A stretch of 64,000 bases of DNA, taken from assembly GCF_028372415.1 (NCBI RefSeq), contig NC_092875.1, forward strand, positions 195,526,372 to 195,590,371. The letters are read 5' to 3'. Made by a program: the position numbers and the translations under genes. Numbering within the stretch: the stretch's first letter is position 1; each line of letters begins with the position of its first letter. Below, one piece after another: positions 42,686-54,119 of the stretch. This DNA comes from Notamacropus eugenii. Its lineage: Eukaryota; Chordata; Mammalia; Diprotodontia; Macropodidae. The notes under the pieces are model-generated. The model was not told where the DNA came from, made no database searches, and saw only the letters and a list, made by a program, of their open reading frames with translations.

Positions 42686-43389
42686 AATGGCAATGAGGAT
42701 GCCACAAAATATAAAACCTCTATTTGGAGACAGGAAGGCTCTAGGAAGGAAATGGATAGCTCAGAGTGGGAAGATTTATCTTATTCCTCCCTGGCAAGAG
42801 AATGGACTAAGAGCACAGGACTTTGTGAAAACTGGGAACCAAAGCTACAGAAGGGAGAACCCAGAAACTGAAAAAGATGTTTGCAAGGAATACCTGATTC
42901 TGGTTGTTGTCTTCTTATTCTTTTTGGCCTTTGTTAGTGTGTTTAACCAATTTGCTAGATTTGTCTCCCTCAGGATTAGTACCGTCCTCTTGTAGATGTC
43001 TGACTGCTTAATCTGGATGTCACCCTCTGTCCAAGACTACGATGCATCACACTTGGATCTGGCATTGACCAAGCTCTGGATACTGGCTAAAGAACTGACC
43101 CCTCAAATGGGACCTCTTGAGGCAGGGACAGCCCTATGTCCAATCTCAGCAGGAAGTAGCTATAGAAGAAGAAACCTTTGCCCATTACCCCAAGGGATTT
43201 TGGGTCCTATTCATTTGAGGGGGGGATGATGGGATGCTTGTACTCAAGCCCCCCTACCCTAATATATTGTCTTATGTGTCTATTTTGTGTTATCCCTGTT
43301 ATATTGTTGTGAAATTATGTCAATACCAGTTATCCCTAAACTGCCATTGACTTATTAATGGATACGAAAGATCTTGGGGCCGAATATAA
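42686..43389 (+). other. ERV internal remnant
   Basis: 704 bases. A frame from 42498 extends out of the LTR to 42995 (165 codons), but its start lies in the LTR and no viral domain is recognisable. Another short frame at 42996-43229 is also unrecognised. Probably remains of leader plus env-3' sequence. Confidence 0.5.
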
Positions 43390-43850
43390 TGGTAAGGGAA
43401 TTTGAAGATCTTCCCTGTCCCTTAATAGGCCCATGTCACTTGCCTTGAGTTCTGGCCCAGCCTATAGCTTGAGTCACATGGAGCCAATGGTGAGAGGAGC
43501 TTACTGAATGAGTGGAACAGGAAGGGTTCAGCAAGAAAAAGAGAGATGGAGCTGAAGCGGGGGAGGGGACAGAGCAGAGCAGATAGTGTAAGTAAGAGAG
43601 GCAGTGATTTTTGCCTAAGGGAGATTGTTTGTGGGGAGACCTGATGGAGGGAAGGCTTGGGGAGGGCCATGCTCCCTGTATTGATAATGTATATGGATTT
43701 CCTTTTTACTATGATGGATTTGGCTCTCTGGTGTTTGAACAAATGCCTTGGTTTCATCTTTGAGGAAGAAAGTTTATATTTTGTGAATTTACCTTGGAAA
43801 TATGCATGCATATTCGTAGCAGCAGCTACAGTTTTCACATTGGCACTACA
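43390..43850 (+). repeat. 3' LTR of the deleted ERV
   Basis: Starts TGGTAAGG, ends GGCACTACA. The polyadenylation signal has mutated to AACAAA (43738-43743). The antisense frame at 43422-43838 is the counterpart of the one in the 5' LTR. Confidence 0.8.
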
Positions 43851-43855
43851 GTACC
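43851..43855. other. ERV target-site duplication, right (GTACC)
   Basis: Exact repeat of 42220-42224. Confidence 0.75.
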
Positions 43856-44108
43856 CTGAAACAACAACAACAAAAAAACTTGTCTGACTTTCTGGACTTT
43901 AACACCATAGTTCACCCTGGAGTCTACCTCAGCACCTGGGACTTTTTGCATTGGAACTTCCATTTTTCTTTATGGCCTTTTTACTGGTGAATCTTCCCTC
44001 TACCATGCCAATCCCCTTTTATTGATGATTGTCTCCTGGGTCTCTATTTTTGGGGAGGAGATGCAGGCTGTACTTCTGACTTCCTAGACCTCAGCATAAT
44101 GTCTCAAT
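43856..44108. repeat. Unnamed repeat, right of the ERV
   Basis: Begins with a CAACAACAACAAAAAAAC stretch, then GGGACTTTTTGCATTGGAAC. Apparent continuation of 42048-42219. Confidence 0.35.
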
Positions 44109-44280
44109 GTAGGTGCCTTCATGCTCCTTTCTCCCCTCTTACTTTTTATCTCTCCTTTTGCGTGTTCCCATTAGAATATAAGTCCCTTCAGGACTGAGAC
44201 TATCTTTCTTTTGGTTTGTATTTGTTTCCCCAGTTCTTAGTACAATACTTTGTACATAGTTAGCACTTAAGACAGAATTG
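44109..44280 (+). repeat. L2 3' end
   Basis: CCCATTAGAATATAAGTCCC, TTCAGGACTGAGACTATCTT, TTCTTAGTACAATACTTTGT, ACATAGTTAGCACTTAAGAC. Confidence 0.65.
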
Positions 44281-45214
44281 TTGCCTTGCCATGTTGTTTT
44301 TTCACAATGGTGTTCTTCCAGTAATGTTATTTGGTTGAAAGTCATGGCATATCACCAATTCCAAAGAATCAAAATTGCAGGTAATTCAGAAGTGAAGGGG
44401 AGAAATGTGTGAGTGGTCTGTAAAATATTACCAGTGGTGACTTACATGAAATACATCACTGGAAGAAGGTTGACCATGTCGCAAACAAATGGACATTCTC
44501 AGTGCTTCACTGCCAACTCCATGATGTTAAAAGACCTTAAAGAAGGCCTTTCATGTGTGGGATGGAATATCTAATGAAGATGTATAGAAAGAAGTGAACC
44601 AGAATTACATGGGCTGCAAAAGAATAGAGGAGTTGCAAACTGATCATAGGAGGCAATACACATTGATGAGATCATTGATGAGATGAAATACACACTGAAG
44701 AAGATTAAACAGGAAATACTCAAATCGTATATTTCACATCTTAGTTTGAGTCTGCATGCCAGTTCAGGGCAATATAGAGGGGCAAGTGACCTTTCACATT
44801 GTCTGCTCCGTCACTTATAAAATTAGATCAGGTGATATTTAAAGCATCAACTATTCAAAAAGTAGAGTGTATGTGGGGGTTAGAGATTTCTCTTGGGTCA
44901 AAATGATCTAGAATCTTTCTTCTTTGGTTGTCGTTTTCCTCCAAAGTATTTTCCTATTGATTTCTATAGTTATACTGTGGTAATTATATGTTCTTTGCTC
45001 AACATCTTTCTACTGAAAAAGTCATAAAATAGATCAAGTCCTATCATCAAATAGTTGTATCTGACAACTTAACTGAAAGATCAGAAAAGCTCCTATGTTT
45101 CATGTGCTGAGAACTGAACAGCAATTAGCTAACAACCAAAATAGAAAGATGTGGAGTCTAGTCCTTATGTGTTCTGCACACAAGAAGCATTTCACTGAAA
45201 GGGAGACAAGGAAA

Positions 45215-45220
<6 letters not shown>
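44281..45220. other. Unassigned
   Basis: 44340-44710 looks like a repeat body (ACATTGATGAGATCATTGAT followed by GAGATGAAATACACACTGAA), but I cannot place it in a family. No gene seen. Confidence 0.35.

Positions 45221-45246
<26 letters not shown>
45221..45246. repeat. (CA)n microsatellite
   Basis: 13 CA units. Confidence 0.9.
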
Positions 45247-45474
45247 AAGACCTACAAGACTGAAAAGTGCATAGTATTATTTGTGACTTCCTCCATTACT
45301 GCTCCTTTCCATGACTATTTGCCAAAGCTAAATGCAATTTGTCAGTTGTATGAAACTATTTAACAAGCAGCCAGTGAAAGAGCAGAAACATTTTCCCCCC
45401 AATAGCCATTCACTTTAAGAAAATCTGCTTTTCCTTAATACTGTGCTGTCTTCCTATTTAGTTTCTTTCTCTGG
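45247..45474. other. Unassigned
   Basis: Nothing recognised. Confidence 0.35.
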
Positions 45475-45655
45475 AAAATAATAGCTAGTATGCTAGTATT
45501 TGGGAAACAATGCTATCCTTAGGTTCAAAGTCTACTTCTTACACTGTGTGCATGACCTTGGACAAGTCATTATTATCCCTGGGCCTTAGTTTCCTTATCT
45601 GTAAAATAAAGAAGTTGCATTAGATGGCTCTGCAGTTGTTTCCATCACTAGATTT
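45475..45655 (+). repeat. MIR-family SINE
   Basis: CCTTAGGTTCAAAGTCTACT, GACCTTGGACAAGTCATTAT, TTTCCTTATCTGTAAAATAA. Confidence 0.6.
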
Positions 45656-47714
45656 ATTCTTCATCTTCATCTTTGAATTAGCAATTCTTATTTTCTCTTC
45701 ATTCAAGTGAGGTAATATTTATTAAGGGCTTAGGATAGTTCCTGGTAGGTACATAGTAAGTGCTTGAAATTTTTTTCTTCCATTCCCCTTCCCCCATTTA
45801 CACTTTGGCCTCTTGTGTGGACTCCATGCTGAAGCAGACCCTCCTTCACCTTATAAAAGATTCTCTCTGCATCTCAGGGTTTCCTTTTTGTCCCATGGCC
45901 TATTTTTGTAAGAATAATTATGTGCAATGAATGGGAGATGGAGGGAGGAGGGTAGAAACAATATACATATTTGCCAATTAAAATCAGCCTTCTGTGAATT
46001 TCAGAAAAACAAATGGTGGTCCTCGTGCTCCTGACACATGATACTATGCTGTTTGACCTAGACACATGGCTCTATTTCCCCCTATTCTGGTCCCTTTTTT
46101 GAATCCATAATGTGCCAGGGTGAGAAAAAAGCTCTAGGTATGTAAACTTTCTTCCAATGTGCCAGCCTATATCAAGTACACTAAAAGAGTGAATCCATTT
46201 CTTTAGGTTGGCTGCTTGTTCCTGGCTAACCTGTGGATCTAATGCCTTTAGCTGTTTCTTCCACAGGCACAGAGGTCAGCCACTAAAGAATGACATGTCA
46301 CAATCATTTGAGGCTGTCTGACTCTGTGCAGTAGAAGGAAGTCAAGGCCCACTATTCCAGTAGGATCAGTGAATACATTATATCTTTGTCCTTTCTTAGG
46401 GCTCCTAAGTAAAGTCAATGGGAGCTTTGTGTGGGTAGACGGAAGAGAATTGTATGCATTGTATTATATTTTCTGGCTCTAGTCACCTAGATTTAGGTTT
46501 TAATCTTCTGCCCTCAGCCATTTTCTTCCTGGATCCTACTAGCTTGAGTATACTGGCATTCTGCTCCTTCCATTTCAGTCAGCAAATACCTCATATATTT
46601 ATGTATTGACAGTAGAAATTGGCGAGTCCTCAACTTTTTCAGTAATGCAACAGGGAATTCATTAATCATAGATGACTTTGGCATTGTTTTAGGGTCAGCA
46701 GCTGTTCTGAGCTAAGTGTTGGGGACACTAGTAGAAGGACATGGGGATATGTATAAGAAATTATAAAGGGGGAGTGGACCCTGTAACTTTGCCAGCCTGA
46801 TCAGCTTTTTGTGGACTTAACAGATTTGAAATATATTTTCAAAATTAATCAAATCAGTACCTTTTTTGCATTCTGGTATTGCAGTGACATTGTTTCATCA
46901 GACTAGAATCTACTTACTGTCCAAGAATGTTCATGTGGACATATTTTGCTCCCTTGAAGCTTTTTTCCCTTTGCCTCAAGGAAGTTGTGTTTGGCCTGGA
47001 GTGAATGAAACTCAGAGCCCAAAAGGCTCAGTTAAGTTGGACCTGGAACTAAAAATTCATGGCCCTCTAGCGAGTTTTGAATGGAGAAAAGTGTTGTTGT
47101 CTCATTCCCATTCCAGCGGAATCTTCTGACTTCTTGTTTCTATTTTCTGTTTAGTCTCTGTATAGGAAAGTGAAGAATTGAGTATTATATCCAAATAAAT
47201 GTAAATAGATTGAAATTTTAGATTCATAAAACTTGGAAGCTGCCTCCTGTTGGTCCATGATTCAAATCTGGCCAAGGATGGTAGGAATCAAACTTCAGTG
47301 TCTGAACTGAAATCAAATGTGATAATAGTTTCACTTTAGCATCCAACTGGCCATGCCACAAACCCCAAACTGACTACTATCAACAACTAGGGCTGTGCCA
47401 GCTGGCAGACTTGACTAAAAAGGCAAAGATCAAGTGAACATGGAGATAGCATTATTTGCTCTTTCACCCACATGGCCCATTCCTTCCAGAGAGAGCCAGT
47501 GCAGGCCAGCATGGCCACTGGCAGAAGCTGGTATAGCCTGAACAAAGGTCTCCAGAGGATTCCAGCTCTCTAACCTATGAGTTGAACATCCTCTGTGAAT
47601 ATGGTTTCCTATCAACTCCCCCAAAGAGATAAGGGTGTAATCATAAGAAGGACGGTTATAGAAATGCTAGCCTTCTCTTTACCACCCTCTGAGAGAGAAA
47701 GAAATGCTAAGATT
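45656..47714. other. Unassigned, about 2 kb
   Basis: Apart from a possible L2 tail at 45715-45770 I see no repeat. The 87-codon frame at 46866-47129 has no recognised domain. Second largest low-repeat stretch after 29986-32509. Confidence 0.4.
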
Positions 47715-47830
47715 CACAGAATATAGGGCTGGAAGGGCTCAGTCTCCTAACCAGCTCCAAGAGTTAGTCATTTGCCACAGGTCACACATTTGGTAAGTGG
47801 TAGGGCTAGGATTTAAATAACAATAGCTTA
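47715..47830 (-). repeat. MIR-family SINE, antisense
   Basis: AGGTCACACATTTGGTAAGT, GGTAGGGCTAGGATTTAAAT. Confidence 0.5.
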
Positions 47831-47920
47831 CATTTATATATTTCTGAATTAGAAGTAATGGGAATACAAGTAACAAAGGGGCAGATTTAGGCTTCATAGA
47901 AGGAAAAAACTTCCTTCCAA

Positions 47921-48170
47921 TTGTTGTGGTTATTCAGTTCTGTCTGACTCTTTCTGACCCTCCTTGGGGTTTTCTTGGCAAAAATCCTGGAGCAGCTTGC
48001 CATTTCCTTCTATGAAACACTTTACAGATGAGGAAACTGAGGAAAGCAGGGTTGAGTGACTTTCCTAGATTCATACAGCTAAAAAGTAACTGAGGCCAGA
48101 TTTGGACTGAAGAAGATAAATCTTCCAGACTCTAGACAGAGCACTCTGTCCACTGTGCCACATAGTCACT
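47921..48170 (-). mobile_element. Mar1/WSINE1-type SINE, antisense
   Basis: TTGTTGTGGTTATTCAGTTC, TTTTCTTGGCAAAAATCCTG, TTTACAGATGAGGAAACTGA, TCCACTGTGCCACATAGTCA. Confidence 0.75.
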
Positions 48171-48284
48171 TTTCTAACAGTGAGAGCTAACAGTAATAAA
48201 AGGCTTGCCTCAAGAAGAAGCAGTATGAAGTCTTCACATAAAAGCTGTCTGGTCCCTTGTTGAAATGTGGGAAGAATTCTACTT

Positions 48285-48294
48285 TTGGCATGGG
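48285..48294. other. RTE target-site duplication, left (TTGGCATGGG)
   Basis: Exact copy at 50734-50743. Confidence 0.75.
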
Positions 48295-50733
48295 CTGTTG
48301 TTGTTATTCAACTGTGTCCTACTCTTTGTGACCCCATAGATAATAACACACTAGGTCCTTCTAGCCTCCACTATCTGTTGAAGTCTGTCCAGGTTTGTGT
48401 TCACTGTTTCCTTGATACTATCTATCCATCTTATTCTCTGCCATCCCCTTTATTTTGCCTTCAATCCTTTTCATTATCAGGGGCTTTTCCAATGACTCGC
48501 TTCCTCTCATAATGTGGCCAAAGTTCTAAAGCTTCAGTATCAGTATTTGATGTTCCAGTGGACAGCCCAAATTAATTTCTTTAAGTATTGACTGATTTGA
48601 CCTCTTTGCTGTCCAAAGGACTCTTAAAAGTCTTCTCCAACAACACAGTTCAAAAGCACCTATTCTGTGGCACTCTGTTTTCTCTATAGTCCATCTCTCA
48701 TAGCCATACATGTCTACTGGAAAAACCATAGCTTTGACTATACAGATCTTTGTTGGCAAAGTGATGTCTCTGCTTTTTAGCATGTGGTCCATATTTGCCA
48801 GAGCTGTCCTTCTAGGGGCAAATGTCTTTTAGTTTCACGACTCCAGTCACCATCTGCAGTGATCTTTGAGCCCAAGAATAGATCATTCTAAAACTACTTT
48901 TATTTCTTCTCCCTTTATTTGCCAGGAAATGATGAGACAAGTTGCCAAGGTCTTAGGTTTTTTTATGTTAATCTTCAAGCCAGCTTTTATACTCTCCTCT
49001 TTAACCCTTATCCGGAAGCTTCTTAATTCTTCTTCAATTTCTGCCATCAGAATGGTATCATCTACATTTCTGAGACTGATCATATTTCTCCTGGCAACCT
49101 TAAGTCCAACTTTGATTCATCTAGCCTGACATTTCACATGACGTACTTTGCATATGTTAAATAAAATAGGTGACAGTATACAGCCTTGCTGTTCTTCTTT
49201 TCTTATCTTAAACCAATTAATCTCAAACCAATCTTAAACCAATCAGTTCTAACTGTTGCTTCTTAGTCCATATACAGGTTCTTCAGGAGACAAATAAGAT
49301 GATCATGTACTCCCAACTCTTTGAGGACTTGTTATATTTTGTTATGATCTATTCAATCAAAGGCTTTACTCTAGTCAATGAAACAGAATTTTTTTTTCTT
49401 CTGGAACTCCCTTGCTTTCTCCCTAATCCAGCAAATGTTGACATTTTGATCTCTAGTTCCTCTGTCTCTTCAAAAACCAGTCTGCTCTTCTGGTAATTCT
49501 TGGTTCACATACTGCTGAAGCTTGACTTGCAGAGTTTTAACCACAACCTCCTGGCATGTGAAATGAGAGCCTTTTTTTTTTTTGTAATTTAAACATTCCT
49601 TGGCATTGTCCTTCTTTAGGATTAGGACATAAATTGATCTTTTCCAACCCAAGTTGACTTTTCCAAATTTATTGGTATATTGAGATCATCATTTAATGGC
49701 ATCATCTTTTTAGGGTTTTAAATAGGTCAGCTGGAATTCTGTCACCTCTACTAGCTTTACTGTTAGCAGTGCTTCCTAAGGCTCACTTAATTTTATTCTT
49801 CAGGATGTCTGATTCTGGATCAGTAACCACACGATCATGATTATCATTAATGTTAAGATCTTTCACGTGTAGTTCTTTTGTGTACTCTTGCTACCTCTTC
49901 TTAATCTCTTCTGTTTCTGTTAAATCCCTGCCATTATTTTCTATTTTTCATCATGCCCATTTTTGTATGAAACTTTTCCCTTAATATTTCTAATTTTCTG
50001 GAAGAGATCTCTTATCTTTACCATTCTATTGCTTTCTTCTATTTATTTGCATTGTTCATTTCAGAAAATCTTCTCACCTCTCCTTGCTGTTCTCTGGATT
50101 TCTCCATTCAGTTGGGCATCTCTTTGCCCCTCTCCTTTATCTTTTACTTTCCTTCTTTCCTCACTATTTGTAAAGCCTCATCAGATTGCCACTTTGCTTT
50201 CTTGCTCTTCTTTTTCTTTGGATTACTTTTTGTTGCTGCCTCCTGTAGAATATTGTGAATCCCTGTCCATAGTTCTTCAAGGCACTCTCTCTACCAGATC
50301 TAATCCCTTAAATCAATTCATCACCTCCACTTCATAGTCAAAGGATGTTATTTAGCTCATATTTCTATAGTTTGATGATTTCTCCTACTTTCTTTAAGTC
50401 TGAATTTTGCAATAAGAAGTTCATAATCTGATCCACAGTCAGCTCCAAGTCTTATTTTACCTGACTGTATAGAGATTCTTTGGATACAAAGTATGTAATC
50501 AATCTTAGTTCTATATTGACCATTTGGTGATATTCATGTCTATAGTTGCCTTTTGGTTTGTTGACCAGTGAATTATCTTGACAAAACTCAATTAGTCTCT
50601 GCCCTACTTCATTTTGTACTCTGGGGTCAAACTTTCCCATTATTCCAATTACTTTTTGATTTCATATTTTAGCATTCCAACTCCCTATGATGAATGTGTA
50701 ATTTTTGTAGGGTTTTATTTCTAGAAGATATTG
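48295..50733 (-). mobile_element. 5'-truncated RTE (BovB-like) LINE, 2.4 kb, inactive
   Basis: RTE LINEs encode an AP endonuclease joined to a reverse transcriptase. The minus strand reads, from its 5' end: IIGSWNAKI (about 50680, from GDWNAKV), MGKFDPRVQNEVGQRLIEFC (about 50640), GADCGSDYELLIA (50423-50431 is SDY, where active enzymes have catalytic SDH), WKRSIYVLILKKDNAKECLN (about 49640), a reverse-transcriptase DD motif (VDDTILMAE, 48883-49083; the usual YADD has become VDD) and the C-terminal KICIVKAMVFPVDMYGYERW and FELCCWRRLLRVLWTAKRSN (48526-48780). Frames are broken throughout. The 3' end at 48295 starts CTGTTGTTGTTATTCAACTG, then CTACTCTTTGTGACCCC. Flanked by an exact 10-bp duplication. 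Missing the start of the ORF. Confidence 0.85.
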
Positions 50734-50743
50734 TTGGCATGGG
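50734..50743. other. RTE target-site duplication, right (TTGGCATGGG)
   Basis: Exact match to 48285-48294. Confidence 0.75.
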
Positions 50744-50754
50744 TAAGGTTAGAT

Positions 50755-52345
50755 AAAGTATCTATTGAGAATATGCCATGTGCCAGGGATTATACTAAGC
50801 CTTGGGAATACAAATAAAAGAAAAATGAATGATACTTCCTGTCCTCAAGTAGCTTATATTCTAAGGGTGAAGATGACACAGAATAGAGAACTGAAAAGAA
50901 GGGAGGAGAAAAAGTACCCTATGAGTCAAGATGGAAGAGGGATCTGGAGAGTCAAGAGCTTAACCTGGCTTAAATGTAAGCAAGGTTACTTCTTCAAAGA
51001 AGGTTCTGTGGAGGAATTAGCATTGGAGGAAAAGACTGCAGAAGTTGAAACAAAAAATCATAATAGATGGTCTCTGATGGACCTTTTAATTCTGTTATTT
51101 TGTTATTCTGAAGGAAGTAGTACATAGATCATTTCCTTATGTTACAGAAGCATAAACTGAGACTAAGAGAAGTAAAAATTATTTCTCTATGAGAACATAG
51201 TGAATGAATGTTAGAATAGGGATTTGAACCTTTGCTGCCTGATTCTAGGAATAGCACTTTCTTCTACAACATGTAATTGTCAATGGTAATGGAACTTGAA
51301 ATCAGGTCTTCTGACTTCATTTGTTGTGGTTGTTGTTGAGTCATTTTTTAGTTGTGTCCAAGTCTTCGCAACCTCATTTGGGTTTTTTTGGCAAGGATAC
51401 TGGAGTGACTTCATTATGTCATGCTATAAGGTGGCTTTATAGAGTTAGAGTCTTTTGGGGGACATGGACAAACTGGAGAATGACTAAAGGAGGCACATCA
51501 GGATTATGACAAAGCTATGGATGAAATCATTACAATTAATCAATAATTAAAGTACCTACTATTTGCTATGCACCCCATTAAAAACTGGGAACACAAAGAT
51601 AAAAATAAGCCGTTCCTATCTTCAAAGAGTTTGTGGCCAAGATGAGTGAGGCATATTCATACATAGACATATAAAAATAAATATAAGAAAGTTTTGGTGG
51701 ATAGTCACTAGAACCTGGAAATCAGGAACTGTTTTACTTAGAAAAGGACACACTAATGCTGGACTTTGAGGAAACTAGGGGTTTTGAGAGCTGATAGTGA
51801 GGAGGAAAAATATTCTAGCTATTGATAGAGGGTTTTTTGTTTTCTGGTCAGCACAGAGCAAAGAGATGGGGCATGTAATGCTGTTTATAAGTAAACTGAC
51901 CAGTAAAAAGGTCGGTTTGGACTACTGAATATTTGAAGGGGAAAAATGTGTAATGAGGCTGAAAAGGCAGGTTGGAACCAGATGTTGGAGGATTTTAAAC
52001 AACAGAGAAATTTATATTTGATCTTGGAGGTAAAAGGGAAGACACTGAAATTTACTGAGAAGTATAAGAGCATGCCTATACTTTAGAAAAATAACTTTGA
52101 CAACTGTGTAGAGGATAGATTGGATTAGGGAAAGACTTGAGGGAGGGAGATAATTTAGGAGGCTTTTGCAATAGTTCAGGACAGAGATAATGAGGGCCTG
52201 AACTAGGGTGGTGACTGGGGCAATGGAGAAAAAGAAATCTATCAAGGAGATGTTGAAGAGATTGAGAAAAGATTTCTAAGTTAATTGGATATGAGAGGTA
52301 AGAGTGATGAGCCAAGCAAGACACTGAGACTGTGAACCTGGGTTA
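50755..52345 (-). repeat. L2 LINE, antisense, interrupted
   Basis: Antisense L2: ATGCCATGTGCCAGGGATTA, CTTCCTGTCCTCAAGTAGCT (50755-51125), then 51520-52345 (TGGAACCAGATGTTGGAGGA, ACTTTGACAACTGTGTAGAG, GCTTTTGCAATAGTTCAGGA, CTGAACTAGGGTGGTGACTG). Between them are a MIR-like piece (51130-51260) and a Mar1 tail (51319-51420). The 120-codon plus frame at 50765-51127 lies in this repeat. Confidence 0.65.
51319..51420 (-). mobile_element. Mar1/WSINE1 fragment, antisense
   Basis: TTGTTGTGGTTGTTGTTGAG, TTTTTTGGCAAGGATACTGG: the distal half only. Confidence 0.6.
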
Positions 52346-52429
52346 CTAGACAAATGATGACAGAAACAGGGAAATTTGGAAGAGGGGTTAGTTTAAAGGA
52401 GTATGGGATAATGTGTATGGAGGATTGAT

Positions 52430-52760
52430 TTCAGGAACTGTGAATATTTAGCCTGACTTAAGAAGGACTTGATAACTACTTTCAAATGCCAGAAGCATTA
52501 TAATTTGAAAGACTGGACTCTCAACGTGGCTCTCAAATCCAAAATGATGAACAATGGGTAGAAATTGCTGCTTGGTGTAAGTTAAAACTTGCTAACAATT
52601 AGAGCTGTGCAAAAATGGATTCTGTTCCCAGTGGGTTCCAAGCACTAGAAACTGCATAAACCCTTGTCAGGAAGGGTATGGAGGGGATTATGGTTGAATT
52701 ATGGTTAGAGCAGCCATGGCTTAAAGTCCTTTTTAACTGTGAAATTTGTGATTCTGTGAA
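52430..52760 (+). repeat. CR1/L3 LINE 3' end, sense
   Basis: AACAATGGGTAGAAATTGCT, AACTTGCTAACAATTAGAGC, GAAATTTGTGATTCTGTGAA. The one clear sense L3 here. Confidence 0.55.
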
Positions 52761-53369
52761 GCTGGTTAGCAAATCTTCACTTCATTTAGGTTTTAATTTG
52801 GACTATCAAAATAGTTTGGAAACCTCCAGAAAGCTTCCAGACAAGTGGGGTTGTGGTTTAAAAAGAGGGAAAAAAACCAACCCCAAACCTCCCAATAGTA
52901 TGTGAATTTTATTTATTTAGCTTTATACATTTTGAGAGTGACATCACATATAATACCCTCATACAGCTAATTGGTCAATGAACAATAAATTTATTCTATT
53001 TTATGTTGCCTTTTCCAGAACTGCAAGATTTCAACTGTAATAGCCTTGTATGCTGAGAAATTAAGCACATTCTTCTTGACTTTTCTGTATTTGAAAAATA
53101 ATGAAAATCTGGGAAATAAAAGTTGACACTGTGTTCTGTGGTTCATTGGAGCATAAGGTTCATAGTACTGGACATGTTTTCAAGTTTTACCTTAGTAGTC
53201 TAAGGAGTCCTGTCAAGTATGTAAACTATCTCCATGATAGCCACTCTCTGGAGGAATCATTTCTTATATTTTGACTTAAAGGTGTAATTCAAATAACATG
53301 ATAGTGCCTTTTTATTATAGGTAGGGATAGAACATGGAAGTAAGGATGGATAGAAATGAAGACTTTATC
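52761..53369. other. Unassigned
   Basis: AT-rich; nothing recognised. Confidence 0.35.
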
Positions 53370-53525
53370 TTCACTAGGGGTTTACAATTTTAGATTTTTA
53401 TATAATTGTTTTCCTTTGTAATCCTCTACATTTTATTTTATACATTAAAAAAAAAAAAAACATTCTGTGAAGGATATCCATAGGATTCACCTGTCTGCCA
53501 GAACACAAAAAAGAATCCCTAACAT
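53370..53525. repeat. Old DNA-transposon-like repeat
   Basis: TTTGTAATCCTCTACATTTT, ATTTTATACATT, an A14 run, ACATTCTGTGAAGGATATCC and CATAGGATTCACCTGTCTGC: a recurrent mammalian repeat I remember but cannot name with certainty. Confidence 0.4.
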
Positions 53526-53800
53526 ATACTTTTGGGGGGGTACTGCTGATGGCGGCACTCATGCCATCTGGAAGCAATCCAACTGGCACAATTCTGGTCC
53601 TGATTTTGCACCAGACCCTCCATTGTGAGCTCCAGGCTCTTGTTTTATGGTGAAGGATAATGAACTTTATTTCTATACCGCTGTACAGCAGATTTATAGG
53701 AGGATATAGCAGAAGGGGATTTTTAAAAATTATGTTCATATATGTACAAATTTTAATATTAAAATCAAGATATCTTCTTGCATAAAATGGACATTTGAAT
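53526..53800. other. Unassigned
   Basis: An antisense 113-codon frame (53398-53739) spans this and the A-run. No domain recognised. Confidence 0.35.
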
Positions 53801-53810
53801 CATACATACA

Positions 53811-53860
<50 letters not shown>

Positions 53861-53885
53861 AAAATAGATAGATATAGATATATGT
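53801..53885. repeat. (CATA)n(TA)n microsatellite
   Basis: About nine CATA units then a TA run and GATA-like units. Confidence 0.9.
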
Positions 53886-53887
53886 AT

Positions 53888-54112
53888 GCAGGAGGCAACT
53901 AGGTGGTAAAGCAGCCAGAGCAAAAGGGCTTGGCATCAGGAAAACTAGTTCAAATCAGGCCTTTCACTTAACTTCCCTGTACGTCAGTTTTCTTATCTAT
54001 AAAATGGGGATAATAATAGTATCTACTACACAGCGTTATTGGGAGAAAATGAATTAACACGTATAAAATGCTTTACAGACTTTAAAGCACTGCATAAGTA
54101 GATGCCATTATT
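53888..54112 (+). repeat. Ther1/MIR SINE
   Basis: AGGAGGCAACTAGGTGGTAA, TTTTCTTATCTATAAAATGG, GATAATAATAGTATCTACTA, TAAAGCACTGCATAAGTAGA. Confidence 0.65.
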
Positions 54113-54119
54113 GTAACAA

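Larger units (their letters stand above)
42225..43850 (+). mobile_element. Internally deleted endogenous retrovirus (1.63 kb)
   Basis: LTR (461 b), internal region (704 b), LTR (461 b), with GTACC flanking both sides. A whole provirus would be several kilobases, so nearly all of gag, pol and env is absent. The internal part retains a leader-like stretch and a segment near 43120-43210 that recalls the env-3' end of class I elements; that last point is memory, not alignment. No primer-binding site or polypurine tract is obvious. A duplication of 4-5 bp fits class I or ERV-L type, not ERVK. The two LTRs differ at many positions by eye (roughly 10-15 percent), so it is old. It cannot encode its own proteins. 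Confidence 0.8.

Noticed and set aside
42498..42995. 165-codon plus-strand open frame, the longest in the window
   Set aside because: It begins in the 5' LTR and runs into the ERV internal remnant. No recognisable domain, and the LTR part is duplicated in the other LTR.
43422..43838. 138-codon antisense frame similar to another at 42260-42658, looking like a gene pair
   Set aside because: Both lie antisense in the two LTRs of one retrovirus, so their similarity comes from LTR duplication.
49963..50337. 124-codon plus-strand frame
   Set aside because: Antisense to the RTE element coding region; no domain of its own.
50765..51127. 120-codon plus-strand frame
   Set aside because: Lies in antisense L2 sequence.
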